Shown: positions 9,506 to 21,201 of the stretch, one piece after another
How the letters are laid out: every line of letters starts with the position of its first letter
Numbering within the stretch: position 1 is the stretch's first letter
Source of the DNA: Uranotaenia lowii
Lineage: Eukaryota > Arthropoda > Insecta > Diptera > Culicidae
Assembly (NCBI RefSeq): GCF_029784155.1
Contig: NC_073691.1
Location: forward strand, 66,594,839 to 66,658,838
DNA length: 64,000 nt
Reading direction: 5' to 3'
Program-made: the position numbers and the translations under genes
The notes under the pieces: generated by a model
What the model was told of the DNA's origin: nothing
What the model saw: the letters and a program-made list of their open reading frames with translations, nothing else
Database searches by the model: none

Positions 9506-11545
9506 GTTATTTCCATAGGGGGTATCACTCTGTTGCGATTTGTGATATATGGCAGGGAGGAAGTAAAAAAAGTGCGTTTTTTGCATATAGTGATAATTGC
9601 ATGCCGCCTAACATTGGTAAACCATGAGTCGACTAATTTTACCTACGGACCAAAATTAGTACACTGGCATTAACACCGTGCCTTAAAAATGTACTCGCAA
9701 AAACAATTAACCTCCTGTTAAAAAAGGCAATTGTGTGATGAATCTTCAATAAATAACTATCTAAAATCCATTGAACTTGGGCTGCTACTCAAGTGGTAAA
9801 TTTTCAAATTTTCTATAGGTACACCCCTGCAAGAAAGCTCCACAACCAACCCTTTCAACAGAGACTCGGCCGGGATGAGGTCGACCAAATGCAACCATAA
9901 AGGCACTAGTAAGGTAGGGATACCAAGGTCCAGCCAGCATCAGCAACGGCAATGTACGGAGGTTGAAAATCGAAATGGCATCGAGAGTCTGACTTTGTTC
10001 GATATTGTTCTGCAGGTGTAACCTTCTGGTGATGGTGGTGGTGTATGTGTGTAAGCGCACTGCACGCTACCCAGCTGTACACTTGCTTCCACTTCCTACC
10101 AACCGAGTGTGTGTTTGGAAAAGTGTGGCACCGGGTTTACCAATTGACCCGGATGGTTGTCCATCACCAGGGCAGGACGGGGGCCAGGTTCAACAAATTG
10201 GCTGGAAGGGTGCAGCGGCTGAGGAACGCATCCATTGGCTGAATGAAAACCGATAGCATCCACCAATATGTGTTGTTGTAGTAAAACCAACCATTTCTAT
10301 ATCCTCCAATAGATATAGATAGGTAGGAGGTATCAATGAAGGTCTATTCTCGATTCGCTAGGAGCAAATGCCGGGATGGCGTTCTGGATTCGCCAATTGA
10401 CGGTACAATAGAGAGGGTATGTAAATAGAGTGTAAATTAAACTCATGATTTATAGTTGAAAAGTGGTCAAATAGATATTGCTGAATATGGGTTCTGTTGA
10501 AGGATACTTTGGCAATCGGACGAATTGTGGGCTCAAAAGAGCGACGAGCTTTCGAGAGGAGTACCTACCGAGCTATCAATGATTGGCTGGATTTCAAGAG
10601 GTTTTTATACTCCATACAACGTGAATGAACCAACTAATCAATAGAAAAACGAGAATGAATAAAAAAATCCATTTATTGAATGCGGTTTGTTGGCATCACG
10701 TAAGCCGCATACAAAAAGGGTGGTGAGCAAAACAAATAGAAATTGATGTTTTCATTGCTTGAATAGAGACTGCTGAGCTGGGAATCGATATTATACTGAT
10801 TGAGCTTTCATTTTTTAGTTCCATTTGAAGCGGCGTTCATGTAAATTTAACTCTGTATTTTTTAACAATTCACGTATTAATACCATTTGGTTATCTACAT
10901 TTTTAACATTTATTTAAACAAGCGACTACATGTTACTACGAATAGATGTAAAGATTTTCGCAAACAAAAACTTGGAAAAAACCCGATTTAATACACTTGA
11001 CAGTGGATTGTAGCCTTTCTTACAGCCTGTCAATTATATTTGGATACATATGATACAAAATAATAAACAAATAATAGATTTATAAATTCTGATTTATGAT
11101 TGAAGGATTTCAAACGCAAAGTCAATCCAAAATGAATTTAAGAAATGAAGATTCAAAATTTTTTATAGGATCAAAGTATTTTGATTTAATCATTACTTTC
11201 ATATAAATAAAGTTATTTGCAACTTATTAAAGATTTTAGAATGACTGGAATCTGGATTCTGGAATATCTTGTGTGATCCCGTTTCTATAACATTATAATC
11301 TCACTCAATTTACTCCTTTTGGAGTTATAGGTAACTTTAAAATGGAAGGGGTAAAAATTAAGAATACAATCTAAAAAAAACCTGACCATGTATTTAAAAT
11401 AATTCAACCTCTCAAGTAAAGGAAACAAATACATTGATATAATTATTGGATAAAATTACAATTGCTAGATTTTACTACAATGCTGCAACGTAGGGTATCA
11501 TAATCGGTAGAATTAAATTAAAAGATAACGATATTGATAATTTTG
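9506..11545. other. Intron sequence with a GC-richer island
   Basis: No protein similarity was recognised. About 9820-10420 is less AT-rich and looks non-repetitive within the window; 10420-11545 is AT-rich. The small open frames at 9785-10290 occur on both strands and do not look like a conserved protein. Confidence 0.4.
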
Positions 11546-11549
11546 AAAT

Positions 11550-12560
11550 GTCAATATTTTCAATTATGTCATTTTGCCAAATTTTGTTACTTTTGTTGAT
11601 TCCGCAATTTTTTTCAATCTTGTCCATTTGGTCAATTATGTCAATTTGGTCTTTTTTTTTAATTTTCAAATTTTGTAAATTTTGTGACTATTGTAAATTT
11701 TGTCAATTTTGTAAATTTTTTCGATTTTGTCAAATCTGTCAAATTTGCCAAATTTGTCAAATATGTCAAATATGTCAAATATGTTACATTTGTCAATTTT
11801 GCCGATTCAATCAATGTTGTCAATTTTATGAATTTTGTTAATTTTGTCGATTTTATAAATTTTGTCACTTTTGTCAATTTTATTCAGTTTTGTCAATTTT
11901 GTCAATTTTGTCAATCTTGTCAATTTAGTTAATTTTGACAATACCATCAACTTTGTCAATCTTGGCAATTTTGTCAATTTTGACAATTTCGTCAATTTTG
12001 TCAATTTGGTCAAATTTTTCAATTTTGTAGATTAAATCAATACTGTCAATTTTATGAATTTTGGGAATGTTGTGAATTTTGACCATTTTGTCGATTTAAT
12101 AAATTTTGTCAATTTAAACAATTTCGTCAATTTAGTTCAGATTTGTCAATTTTGTCAATTTGGTCAATTTTGTCAATTATGCCAATCTTGTCAATTTTGG
12201 CAATTTTGTTAATCTTGTCATTTTTGTCTATTCTGTCAATTTCGGCAATTTTGTTAATTGTGTCAATATTGTCGATTTTGTCGAAATTGTTAATCTTGTC
12301 AATTTTGTCAATCTTGTCAAAATCGTCAATTTTGTCAATTTTGTGAATTTTGTAATTCTTGTAAATTTTGACAATTTGGTCAATTTTGTCAGTTTAGTCA
12401 ATTTGGTCAATTTTCTCAGTTAGGCTATTTTATCAATTTTGTCAATCTTCTCAATTTTGTCAATCTTCTCAATTTTGTCAGTTTTGTCAATCTTGTCAAT
12501 CTTGTCAATTATGTCAATTTTGTCAGTTTTGTGAATTTTGTCAATTTAGTTAAAATTTTT
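11550..12560. repeat. 9-bp minisatellite array 1 (unit gtcaatttt)
   Basis: About 1 kb is built of variants of gtcaatttt, for example gtcaattttgtcaatttt, with many point variants (gtaaatttt, gccaatttt, gtcgatttt). The 9-bp period keeps frames open and produces spurious low-complexity ORFs rich in N, F and V or in T, K and L. Divergence between units suggests an old array. Confidence 0.9.
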
Positions 12561-13050
12561 TCTGGTCAACCTTGCCAAAATAGTTAATTCGTATTTATGT
12601 GCATGTTCCAGAAAAATCCCAAATGCTTCAAACTCTACTATTGAGAACTTGGTGGCGCTAGTGTTTGGATTGACTCCCAAGCCGTTATCGTCAGACACCA
12701 ACTCCAACAACAATACGCAACAATTGCACAGGTTTTTCTATGCGAACGAAAAGCTTTCATCGCGCAACGTTAGATCTGAAGATAGGAAGAGAAAAGGGAA
12801 CGAAAAAACTAACCCGAAAGCTTAAAGCTCGAGAGGATTCAGTAGCATTTGTCTAATAAGATTCAATTTACTTCCACGGGCGAAATTCTCTCCTGTCGTT
12901 CGTGCTTAGCTTCCTGACTGAGCACGATCGGCACGTGAGAAGATGAGATGGTGTGCATACATCGTCCGCATCCCCATGTCGTTTTCCCCTTCTCAGAGCA
13001 ATCTGTGCTTGAGAATCTATCGTTGGGCGAAGGATGGACTTAATATCACT
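12561..13050 (+). repeat. Flank of minisatellite 1, first copy of a duplicated block
   Basis: It begins tggtcaaccttgcc right after the array and runs through gcttcaaactctactatt, gcaacgttagatctgaaga, aagctcgagaggattcagta and catcgtccgc to gttgggcgaagg. The same order recurs at 14987-15492, offset by about 2.43-2.46 kb. No coding sequence was recognised in it. Confidence 0.85.
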
Positions 13051-13289
13051 ATAGAAATATGCGACGTGAGGGTCTAGGCCCTATGCTTGATTCTATAATT
13101 CCGATAACATGATCATGATTCCGAGAAATTCGGTTTTAATTTACAGTTCGGCCAACGGCTGAACTGGATAACAAATGAATGATCGGTTAAAGCTCACTCT
13201 TCTACGAATGGCCCATATTTGCACTTTAGTCATGGTCTTGTTTTATAAATGATGTGTATTAAACGAATAATGTCGGTGCTAAAGCTTTT
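13051..13289. other. Spacer between the duplicated block and array 2
   Basis: This is AT-rich sequence not shared with the second copy. Nothing was recognised. Confidence 0.4.
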
Positions 13290-14986
13290 GTCATGTTTGT
13301 AAATTTTTCCAATTTTGTCTATTTTTAAACTTTTGTCTGTTCTCTCAATTTTAATCTTGTCAGTTTTGTCAGTTGCTGTCAATTTAGTCGAATGAGTCAA
13401 TTTTTTCAACATCGTCAATTTTGTCATTCATAAAGTTAATTTTTTTCATTATTATCATTCTTGTCAATTTTGTCAGTTTTGTCTTTGTTGTAAATTTTTT
13501 TTTATCTTTTTATCATTTTCGTCAATTTTCTCATCGTTTTCTCAATTTTGTCAATTTCGTGAATCTTGTCAATTTTGGCTATTTTTTTCATTTTTGTCAA
13601 TTTCATCATTTTTTTCAATTTTGACAGTTTTGTCAATTTTGTGAATTTTGTTAATTTTGTCAACTTTGTTATTTTTGTCAACTTTGTCATTATTGTCAAT
13701 GTTGTCAATTTTATGAATTTTGTCAATAATTTCATTTTTGTCAATTTGGTCAGTTTTGTTAATCTTGTTAATTTCGTCAATTTTGAAAAGTTTGTCAATT
13801 TGTCAGTTTTTTCCAATTTTGTCAATCTTTTCAACTCTGCCAATTTTAAGAAATTTTGTCCATTTCATCAATTCGTTCAGTTTTGTCAATAGAATCAATT
13901 TTGTGGGTTTTGTCTTCCTTGTCAATTTTTCAAATTCTGTCAATTTTGTCAATTTTGTCGATTTTGATAGTTTTTGTCAATTTTATCAATTTTGTCGGTT
14001 TTGTTTGTTTGGACAATTGCGTTCATTTTGTCAATTTTATCATTTTTGTAAATTTTGCAAATTTGTCAAACTTGTCAGTTTTGTCAATTTTGTAAATATA
14101 GTGAATTTTGTCGATTTTGTCTTTGTTAATTTTGTGAATTTTGACAATTTGGTCAATTTTGTCGATTTTTGTCAGTTTTATCAATCTTGTCAATTTTGTC
14201 AATATAGTGAGTTTTGTCGATTTTGTCATCGTTAATTTAGCAATTTTTTTCAATTTTGTCAGTTTTATCAATCTTGTTAATTTTGTCAATTCAGTGAATT
14301 TTGTCGATTTTGTGATAGTCAATTTTGTCAATTCTGCCAATTTTCTCGATTTTGTCAATTTTATAAATATTATCAATTTTTATGATTTTTTCAGCTAAGT
14401 GAATTTTGTCAAATCAATGAATTAAGCCAAGTTTGCCAATTTCGTCAATTTGGACAATTTGTCAATTTTTTTCAATTTTATCTATTTTGTCGATTTTTGT
14501 CAGTTTTATCAATCTTGTCAATTTTGTCAATTTAGTGAATTTTGTCGATTTTGTCATCGTTAATTTAGTATTTTTTTTTCAATTTTGTCGATTTTGTCAG
14601 TTTTATCAATCTTGTCAATTTTGTCAATTGAATGAATTTTGTCGATTTTGTCATCTCTTTTGTCAATTTTGTTATTTTTGTCAATTTTGTCAATTTTATC
14701 ATTTTTCCAATTTTGTTAATTTTGTCATTTTTATCAATCTTGTCAATTTTGTCAATTCAGTGAATTTTGTCCATTTTGTCATCGTCAATTTGGTCAATTC
14801 TGCCAATTTTCTCGATTTTGTCAATTTTATAAATTTTATCAATTTTATGATTTTTTACAATAAGTGAATTTTGTCAAATCAATGAATTATGTCAAGTTTG
14901 TCAATTTCGTCAATTTAGTAAAAGTGGTCTATCTAGTCAATTTTTTTCAAATTTGTCAATTTTGTCGATTTTGTCATTTTTGTATC
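13290..14986. repeat. 9-bp minisatellite array 2 (unit gtcaatttt)
   Basis: This is the same degenerate unit as array 1 over about 1.7 kb. It has longer internal duplications: a roughly 230-bp subunit with tttagtgaattttgtcgatt recurs near 14200, 14300, 14530, 14630 and 14760. It ends at the same junction sequence (ctggtcaacc) as array 1. Confidence 0.9.
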
Positions 14987-15492
14987 TGGTCAACCTGGCG
15001 AAAATGGTTAATTCGGAGTTCTTTCCTGTTTCTTCAACTTTGTCAATAGTGATTATTAGCTTTCCAAAAAATAAACCCAAATGCTTCAAACTATACTATG
15101 GAGGGCTTGGTGGCGCTACTGTTTGGTTGTCATCTTCAATTGGCTTCAGCAAGTGAAAGTTCAGATTGACCACCAAGCCGTCATCGTTTTTCTCTAGACA
15201 CCAACCCCAACAACAACAACGCAACGTTAGATCTGAAGAGAGGAAGAGAAAAGGGAACAAAAAAACAAGCCCGAGAGCTTAAAGCTCGAGAGGATTCAGT
15301 AGCATTTGTCCTATTGGATTTAATTTGCTCCCACGGGCGAAATACTCTCCTGTCGTTGCTGCTTAAGAAAAAGCTTCATAAGCACGAACGGCACGTGAGA
15401 AGATGAGAGGATGTGCATACATCGTCCGCGTACCCGTGTTGTTTTCCCTTTCTCAGAGCAATCTGTGCCTGAATATAATGTTGGGCGAAGTT
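14987..15492 (+). repeat. Flank of minisatellite 2, second copy of the duplicated block
   Basis: It matches 12561-13050 in order and orientation (ggtcaacctggcgaaaatgg, gcaacgttagatctgaagag, aagctcgagaggattcagta, catcgtccgc). It also has an extra stretch near 15135-15175 and scattered substitutions. Confidence 0.85.
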
Positions 15493-16650
15493 ACTATCGC
15501 TTTTGTACCATGCAGTGTGGGCATGACGTACTCATCAACGACTCCTTTATTTTCGGGGTTGTACCCCTTGGTGACAACCATTTTTAAGTTTAATAAATCG
15601 GAGCTTTGGTTCCGAAATTTTTGGAATGGTTCGGTTGCGAACTGAACCATTAATAGGAAAAATTTAAAGATTGGCCGGGAAAATTATAGTTGTCGTCTTC
15701 CTCTCTCATGGATCTGTCACGATGACATTGAACCTGAGTGGTAGTGAAGCCTGTCTGTTCTCCCTTCCACACATCGACAGATCCATATTTTTAGATAGCA
15801 AGCGCGTATCTATGACGTCGCGTATAATTTGACGTCATATATACGATAATCTTGATTTTAGTGATTGCTGGTTGTGGCTAGCAATCCAAATTGACACGTT
15901 TTTTGGAGCGATGATTTTTGATATTTACTATGAAAATTTAATGTTCAAACTATTTTGTATTTTTTTCTTTCTTTTATAGGTTGAAGAAGAAAAAAAATCA
16001 AATTTTTCAAGATAAAAATCATTTTTATTGTACTGCTCAGTTTCACAAAAACGTCGAGAACAAAGTTTACAAAAATTCACACAAATACACACAAATACAC
16101 AGACATCATCAGAACTCATCGAGCTGATTCGATAGGTACCTATAAAGGTATATCTAAGACCCATAATTAATGATCTCCCAAATCTACCGATAACTATACC
16201 TTTCTGAAAGAAAGGCAAAAAATAAGTGAGATTTATGATATTTGATATGGCTAGTTTTGAGTTGCCTTACAAGGAAAGACAGAAAAAACGGACCTTAAAA
16301 ATAAGGATTTAAGAACATATTTTTCAAATAGACTGAAACAATTTCAAAACTGCCGATAGTTCCTGTATTTTTATTTTTAATTTCCGGTTTTGAAGGACAC
16401 GTGTGTAGCCTCTGAAAGGTAGGAACAACAAATAAATTATTATCGACGATCAACCTTAAAAAAAAACATGAAATGGAAGCTCAATTTGAGAACAAAAAAT
16501 TAAAAAAAAAAAAAAAATTTGTAAAACAACCCACTTTGAAGGGGTCCTAACCCGAAAAACACAGGTTGAGCCAGCTGGCTTTTTGAGTTTCTTTATTTGT
16601 TTTATGGAAACTTTTTCATAGCATCTACTTTCATTTGATCGAATAGTTTT
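15493..16650. other. Intron sequence, nothing recognised
   Basis: Mixed AT-rich DNA containing a short CA-rich stretch near 16075-16105 (acacaaatacacac). No gene-like frame with recognisable similarity was found. Confidence 0.4.
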
Positions 16651-16659
16651 CAAGTTTTG

Positions 16660-18660
16660 CATTAGAAAAGGTATGAAAGCCCCCCTCCTTCTTTCCTGTG
16701 TCTCCACTGGAAAGAGGGAGAGGTCTCAAATTTTTTTTTTTTTTTGTTTCGATTATAGTCGTTTTACCATCTTTATGGCATTCGCGACTTTATCAACGTT
16801 GCAGTTGGCGGATCGTTATTGAAAAACTATCCGGTACAACTGTGTTCGATGTTTACTCTTGGGCTTGAACTCGCGGACATCGGCTCAGGAGACAACAGAC
16901 TTGCCAACTGAGCTATATCACAAGCCCCAGAGGTCTCAAATGATCATAGAACAATGTATCGTATTCCACTACCATGCCAAATTTGGTTCCATTAGCTTGA
17001 TCAGTTCTCCAGTTATGTAAAAAATTGTAAAGTAGGCCCTCTCTCCCTTCGCTCCTCAGCACTAGAAGGAGAGAGGGGTACTAGATGTTATAAAAAACAT
17101 TCCTCGTATCTAAATACCCACCCATGCCTAGTTTGGTTTGATTTGCTTGATCAGTTCACGAGTAATGAAGACTTATTACTTTTATATGAGAGTCCCCCTC
17201 CTCCCTTCCAGGAAGAAGGAGGGGTCCCAAACTATTATAGGAACCTTCCCCGGCCTCCAATACTTTCATATGCCAAGTTTCACGCAAATCGCTTCAGTAG
17301 TTTTCGAGTCTCCAGGAAACAGACAGACAGACATTAATTTTTACATGTAGATATAGAAAAGCTGACCCGGTGTATTTTTCTTTACCTTCTAAAAATCCAT
17401 AATTTGCGTGAAAATAATTTTATTGTAAATAAATTTTAGATTTTGTAAATGAGAGCTTCCACATCAAATTATTATTGGAATTCAAAGAAGATTAGATTCT
17501 CTGAAATATTTTTTTTTTTTAAACTGGATCTGAAATTGGTTTTCAATAATGGTTTTAAATTAGATACAAAGAACTCGTTTTATTTACCTTTCTCTCCTGC
17601 AATGTGGGGAGGGTCAACGAGCTACCATCAAAACATTTTTCGTAACCAAATAACATCTCATTTCACATATGGCTCCATCTGCTTGATAAGGTTTCGGGCT
17701 ATACATGCTTTCTTTTTTCCCGTTTCTCCTCTGAAAGAAGGAGTGGTCTTGAATCTTTAAAATCCTCTAATGTGAAATATGGTTTCTATTGCTTGAAAAG
17801 TTTTAAAACTATGCGATAAAACCTCCTCCATTCCCGGCTTTTAACTGTATGGCTCCTCTCCTTCCAATAAAAAGAAAAAAATCGTACTCGAATACTTTTT
17901 TTAACTTTTTTTTAACTTGGTTTCATTTGTTGGATAAGTTCTCAAGTTATACGAAAAATTATGTGGAACTCCTTTTACCCTCTCCTATCCACAAATGGAT
18001 GGTGTAAAGTGCTTTTTATAACCACTATAACCACACCCTTTTACTCTTCCATGTTAAATTTAGTTAAATTTATTTGATGAGCTCTTGAATTTATTTAAAC
18101 ATACATATGACATCTCGTTTTCTTTTCTATCCCGTGAGGGGAGCCAAATCATCTTAGAAATAATCTACTCAAATAACCTCTGCTATTAAATTTGAACAAT
18201 AAGTTCTCGAGTGATCCAAAAATGTTGTATGATAACCCCCCTCCCCCTTTTTCTCTTCCCGTTGGAGAAAGGGAGGGGTCTCAGAACAAAATAAAAACAT
18301 TTCTCGTATTCGAATATACTTGCATGATAAATTTGTTTTTTCTTTATTCGATTAGTTTCTCGAGTAATGCATAAAACTGTATAGGAGATCCCCTCTCCGC
18401 TCTTATCTACCCCGTGGAAGGACAGATTGGTCTCAATCATCGATGAAACTTGACTCGTAGTCTTTTACCTTCCTATGTGAAATTTGGATGCATTTGCATG
18501 ATTAGTAATCGAATAATGCAATACATTGTATGGAAGACCCCCTCCCCCCTTTGTTTCTCCCCAATCGGAAAGGGTAGAATCCTAAATAATCATAGAAATT
18601 TCTCGTACCCAAATAAGCACTCATGTCAAATTTGGTTCCATTTGCTTGATTAATGCTTAG
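16660..18660 (+). repeat. Degenerate pyrimidine-rich tandem repeat, plus orientation
   Basis: Roughly 100-200-bp blocks repeat with the order aaatttggttccatttgctt, gatyagttctcgagt, tatgya, cccctccccc, a complementary gggaggggtctcaaa and ctcgtayccaaata. Each block contains an internal inverted pair (cccctccc with gggagggg). About ten blocks can be followed. A tail-like acagacagacat motif occurs at about 17320-17335, and a new repeat head (agctgacccggtg) at 17360. The same family lies inverted at 57885-59420. Confidence 0.75.
16732..16928 (-). mobile_element. tRNA-derived SINE with 13-bp target-site duplication
   Basis: The minus strand starts ggggcttgtgatatagctc, with an A-box (tagctcagttggcaag) and a B-box-like gagttcaagcc about 50 bp downstream. 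A unique body and a 15-16 nt A tail follow. The flanks repeat exactly: agaggtctcaaat at 16719-16731 and 16929-16941. It inserted within the pyrimidine-rich repeat and is therefore younger than that array. It is not a functional tRNA gene because the arms do not pair properly. Confidence 0.88.
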
Positions 18661-18839
18661 TTCTTTTAGAAATGGGACACTTTTATTTGTTAATAGCTCT
18701 TTTAATCGTAATCAGACATTCAAAATTTTGACAGCATTTTGTTGCCTATGAAAATTACTAATCGACCTATTGTTGAAGTTGGATTTCTATCACATACGGT
18801 TTAAATAGAAAGAGTGTTTTAAAACTAATTTGACGGTCT

Positions 18840-19530
18840 AAGTTCTTGAAAACATTATCGAATGGCAAAACTTTCAAAACGTGCTACAAGTGTAAAAAAA
18901 CTCGCACCCACAAATTGGGACCTCATTACTTGGTAAGCAAATGTGAAGTTCTGCTGAAAAACCACCAACCAAAACCAAAATTGGGACGTGTCCACAATTC
19001 GAGAACATGCCGTAGAACTATTTTCGATACGTAAATTGATTGATCTACACCTCTTCAGGGTGTTCGGTTGATCTTCACCAGGAATAATAAAACAGATTTC
19101 TGTCGTCTTGTGGCCTTTAATGCATTTGCCCAGGTTCGTGATCTTTCTTCCAAAATCTGTAGTTCTGTATTCATCAGCAGAAAACACGATATTCTCCAAA
19201 TTTTTCATGCGCGGATCGCGTAAGCTGCGCTTTCGCCCTTTCTTCCCGCTATTGCTTCTGTTCAAACGAGAGGTCTTGAAATCTTAGGATCTTGTAAGGC
19301 TGGGCCTAAAGATTATCTTCCAAGATCCGACGGCGATTTGATCCGGTGTATTAAATTAAAATCTATCGCTAATTTAGTGTTAGTACGCCAAGAAATTCTC
19401 TCAGCGCGCATCTTGATGATTGACTGTTGCTTGACGATCGCCAGCATACTATACTTGGGTACTTCTGATCTCCAGGTATCTTCCAAGTGCGAGCCAAAAT
19501 AATAAAAAAAAAATAGATACACTCATTGGA
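18840..19530 (-). pseudogene. Possible Tc1/mariner transposase relic
   Basis: The minus-strand frames contain KNLENIVFSADEYRTTDFG and, further on in shifted frames, YVSKIVLRHVLELWTRPNFG followed by FQQN-like residues. These recall the DE-containing strand and the FQQDxAPxH block of Tc1/mariner transposases. Several frameshifts occur and no terminal repeats were seen. This is a weak assignment made by eye. Confidence 0.35.
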
Positions 19531-20750
19531 CAACTCACGAAATATGTCTTACTACCGTTTAACAGCCTGAAACTAGGCATTCAAAGCACATTTTTTTACA
19601 AAAAAAACACTTGATTACAAAATTAACAAAAATATCCTCTGACATCTTAGACATAATGTTAACAAGGTGACAAGGTTTCATCTAACTCTGTTCTGTATAC
19701 TTCGAAATAATCACTTCTAAAGTATTGTAGCAGTTCAATTGCCGGACCCTATTTTTTATCAATTTGGTTGCCTTGTATCCAAATGACAATTATTAGTTTT
19801 TTTCATCAGCTTTTGTTTTCTCGATAACTTTTGAAAATAGGTAGATATCATTTGAAAAATTTCAGCATTTTTCTGACAAAACTATATAACTTTACAACAA
19901 ATTTTAAAATAAAGATTTTAAACCATGATAAACTTTTTAGAAGGCCCTACAAATTTTGACTGCTGTGGAAAAAGAAAAGCAGTTTTCTTTTTGTTTTCTT
20001 TTACCTGCTCTTTAAAAATGTAATTTAATCCAAATAGAATTTTGGATACTATCAAAACAGAAGTCAAATGGATTTTCAGTCTTCAACAAATTTGCTAAAT
20101 GGAATTCAGTTATGTCAGAAATACTTGTAACTATATCTTTTCGAATTTATAAAAATTAAAGAATTAAACTTTTATTCTGTGAAGTTAAGCAAAAATTATT
20201 GTTTGATTGAGAGGAGAAAAATGAACAAATTGAAAATCAGTTATTTTCTTTCATGTTTTTTGTTGATTCATCAGTTATCAATGATCGATTTCATCCAGAT
20301 CTTATCTTATAAATACATATCACCAAAACTAGATTTGAAAATCAAAATCTGAAATAAGCTTCGAGTTTAGGAAGCTAAAATCGTTTATATCATATTCATT
20401 ATAACCTAGGCACATAAAATGTTTTTAAATTTAATAATTGAGATATTAGAATGGTAATGGTGATGGTTTTTATTTGGAAAAAGTTTCTTCTAAAAACTAA
20501 TCTTTTCCATCTACATTATGTTCATTAATTTTCAATCAAATTTCCCCAGTTAAACAGTCTCAATATTAAATTTTAGGATTTTATTTAGATAAGTTTGACT
20601 TTGTTGTTTTTGTTTTTTGTTTTTAGTATTTGAAACAAGTGCTTAAAATTCCACATTTTTGTTTTTATCAGTTTCTTAATGATTGTTCCAGAAATCAATT
20701 CCCAACCTAGACTTCGTCAGTACATATAAGTTTACTATGATGAATTTAAA
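19531..20750. other. AT-rich intron sequence, nothing recognised
   Basis: No frame, RNA or repeat relationship was found, apart from a possible continuation of the hAT-like element ending at 21201. Confidence 0.4.
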
Positions 20751-21201
20751 TATATAAAAATATAAAAATATATGATGTCAATATTGTGAACTGCAGAAAC
20801 ATTACTTTTTAATTTGATAACTAAAAGAAAATCAAATTTAAAAAAAATGATCAAAGTCAGAGATTTTAGCGCTGGCAACCTTGGATCATTGGAAATTAAT
20901 ATAATCATCAAAATTAATTAAACTAGCTGCAAGGTATGTGTTTTGAATTAGTTCTCTAGAATTCAAAATGGATATTTTTTTCCTGATCGAGAATTTAAAT
21001 TTCAAATCTTGAATAAATGATTTTTTTTCAAATTTTTCATGTCCGAAGATTCAAATCCATGGTCAAAAGTAGGAAAATGGTTTAAGAAACCAATGTTCTC
21101 ATCAATTTTGCAGTTTTGGTGTTGTTTTTATTTCTAGCTCATTTTTTATTTTGAAACCCCACCCCCCTACTCCCCGGGGACGGGTCCTTCGCATGGGCCT
21201 G
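20751..21201 (-). mobile_element. Terminal part of a hAT-like element related to 48976-50417
   Basis: On the minus strand it begins caggcccatgcgaaggaccc at 21201, then a G-rich run and tttcaaaat. This matches the left end of the element at 48976 (caggcccgtgcaaaggaccc, then a G run). Internal similarity (gatttgaatcttcggacatg against agcatcggacata) extends about 250 bp. The opposite end was not found, so the inner boundary is approximate. Confidence 0.55.

Noticed and set aside
11475..15049. Many 60-170-codon frames rich in N/F/V or T/K/L
   Set aside because: They are translations of the degenerate gtcaatttt minisatellite on both strands.
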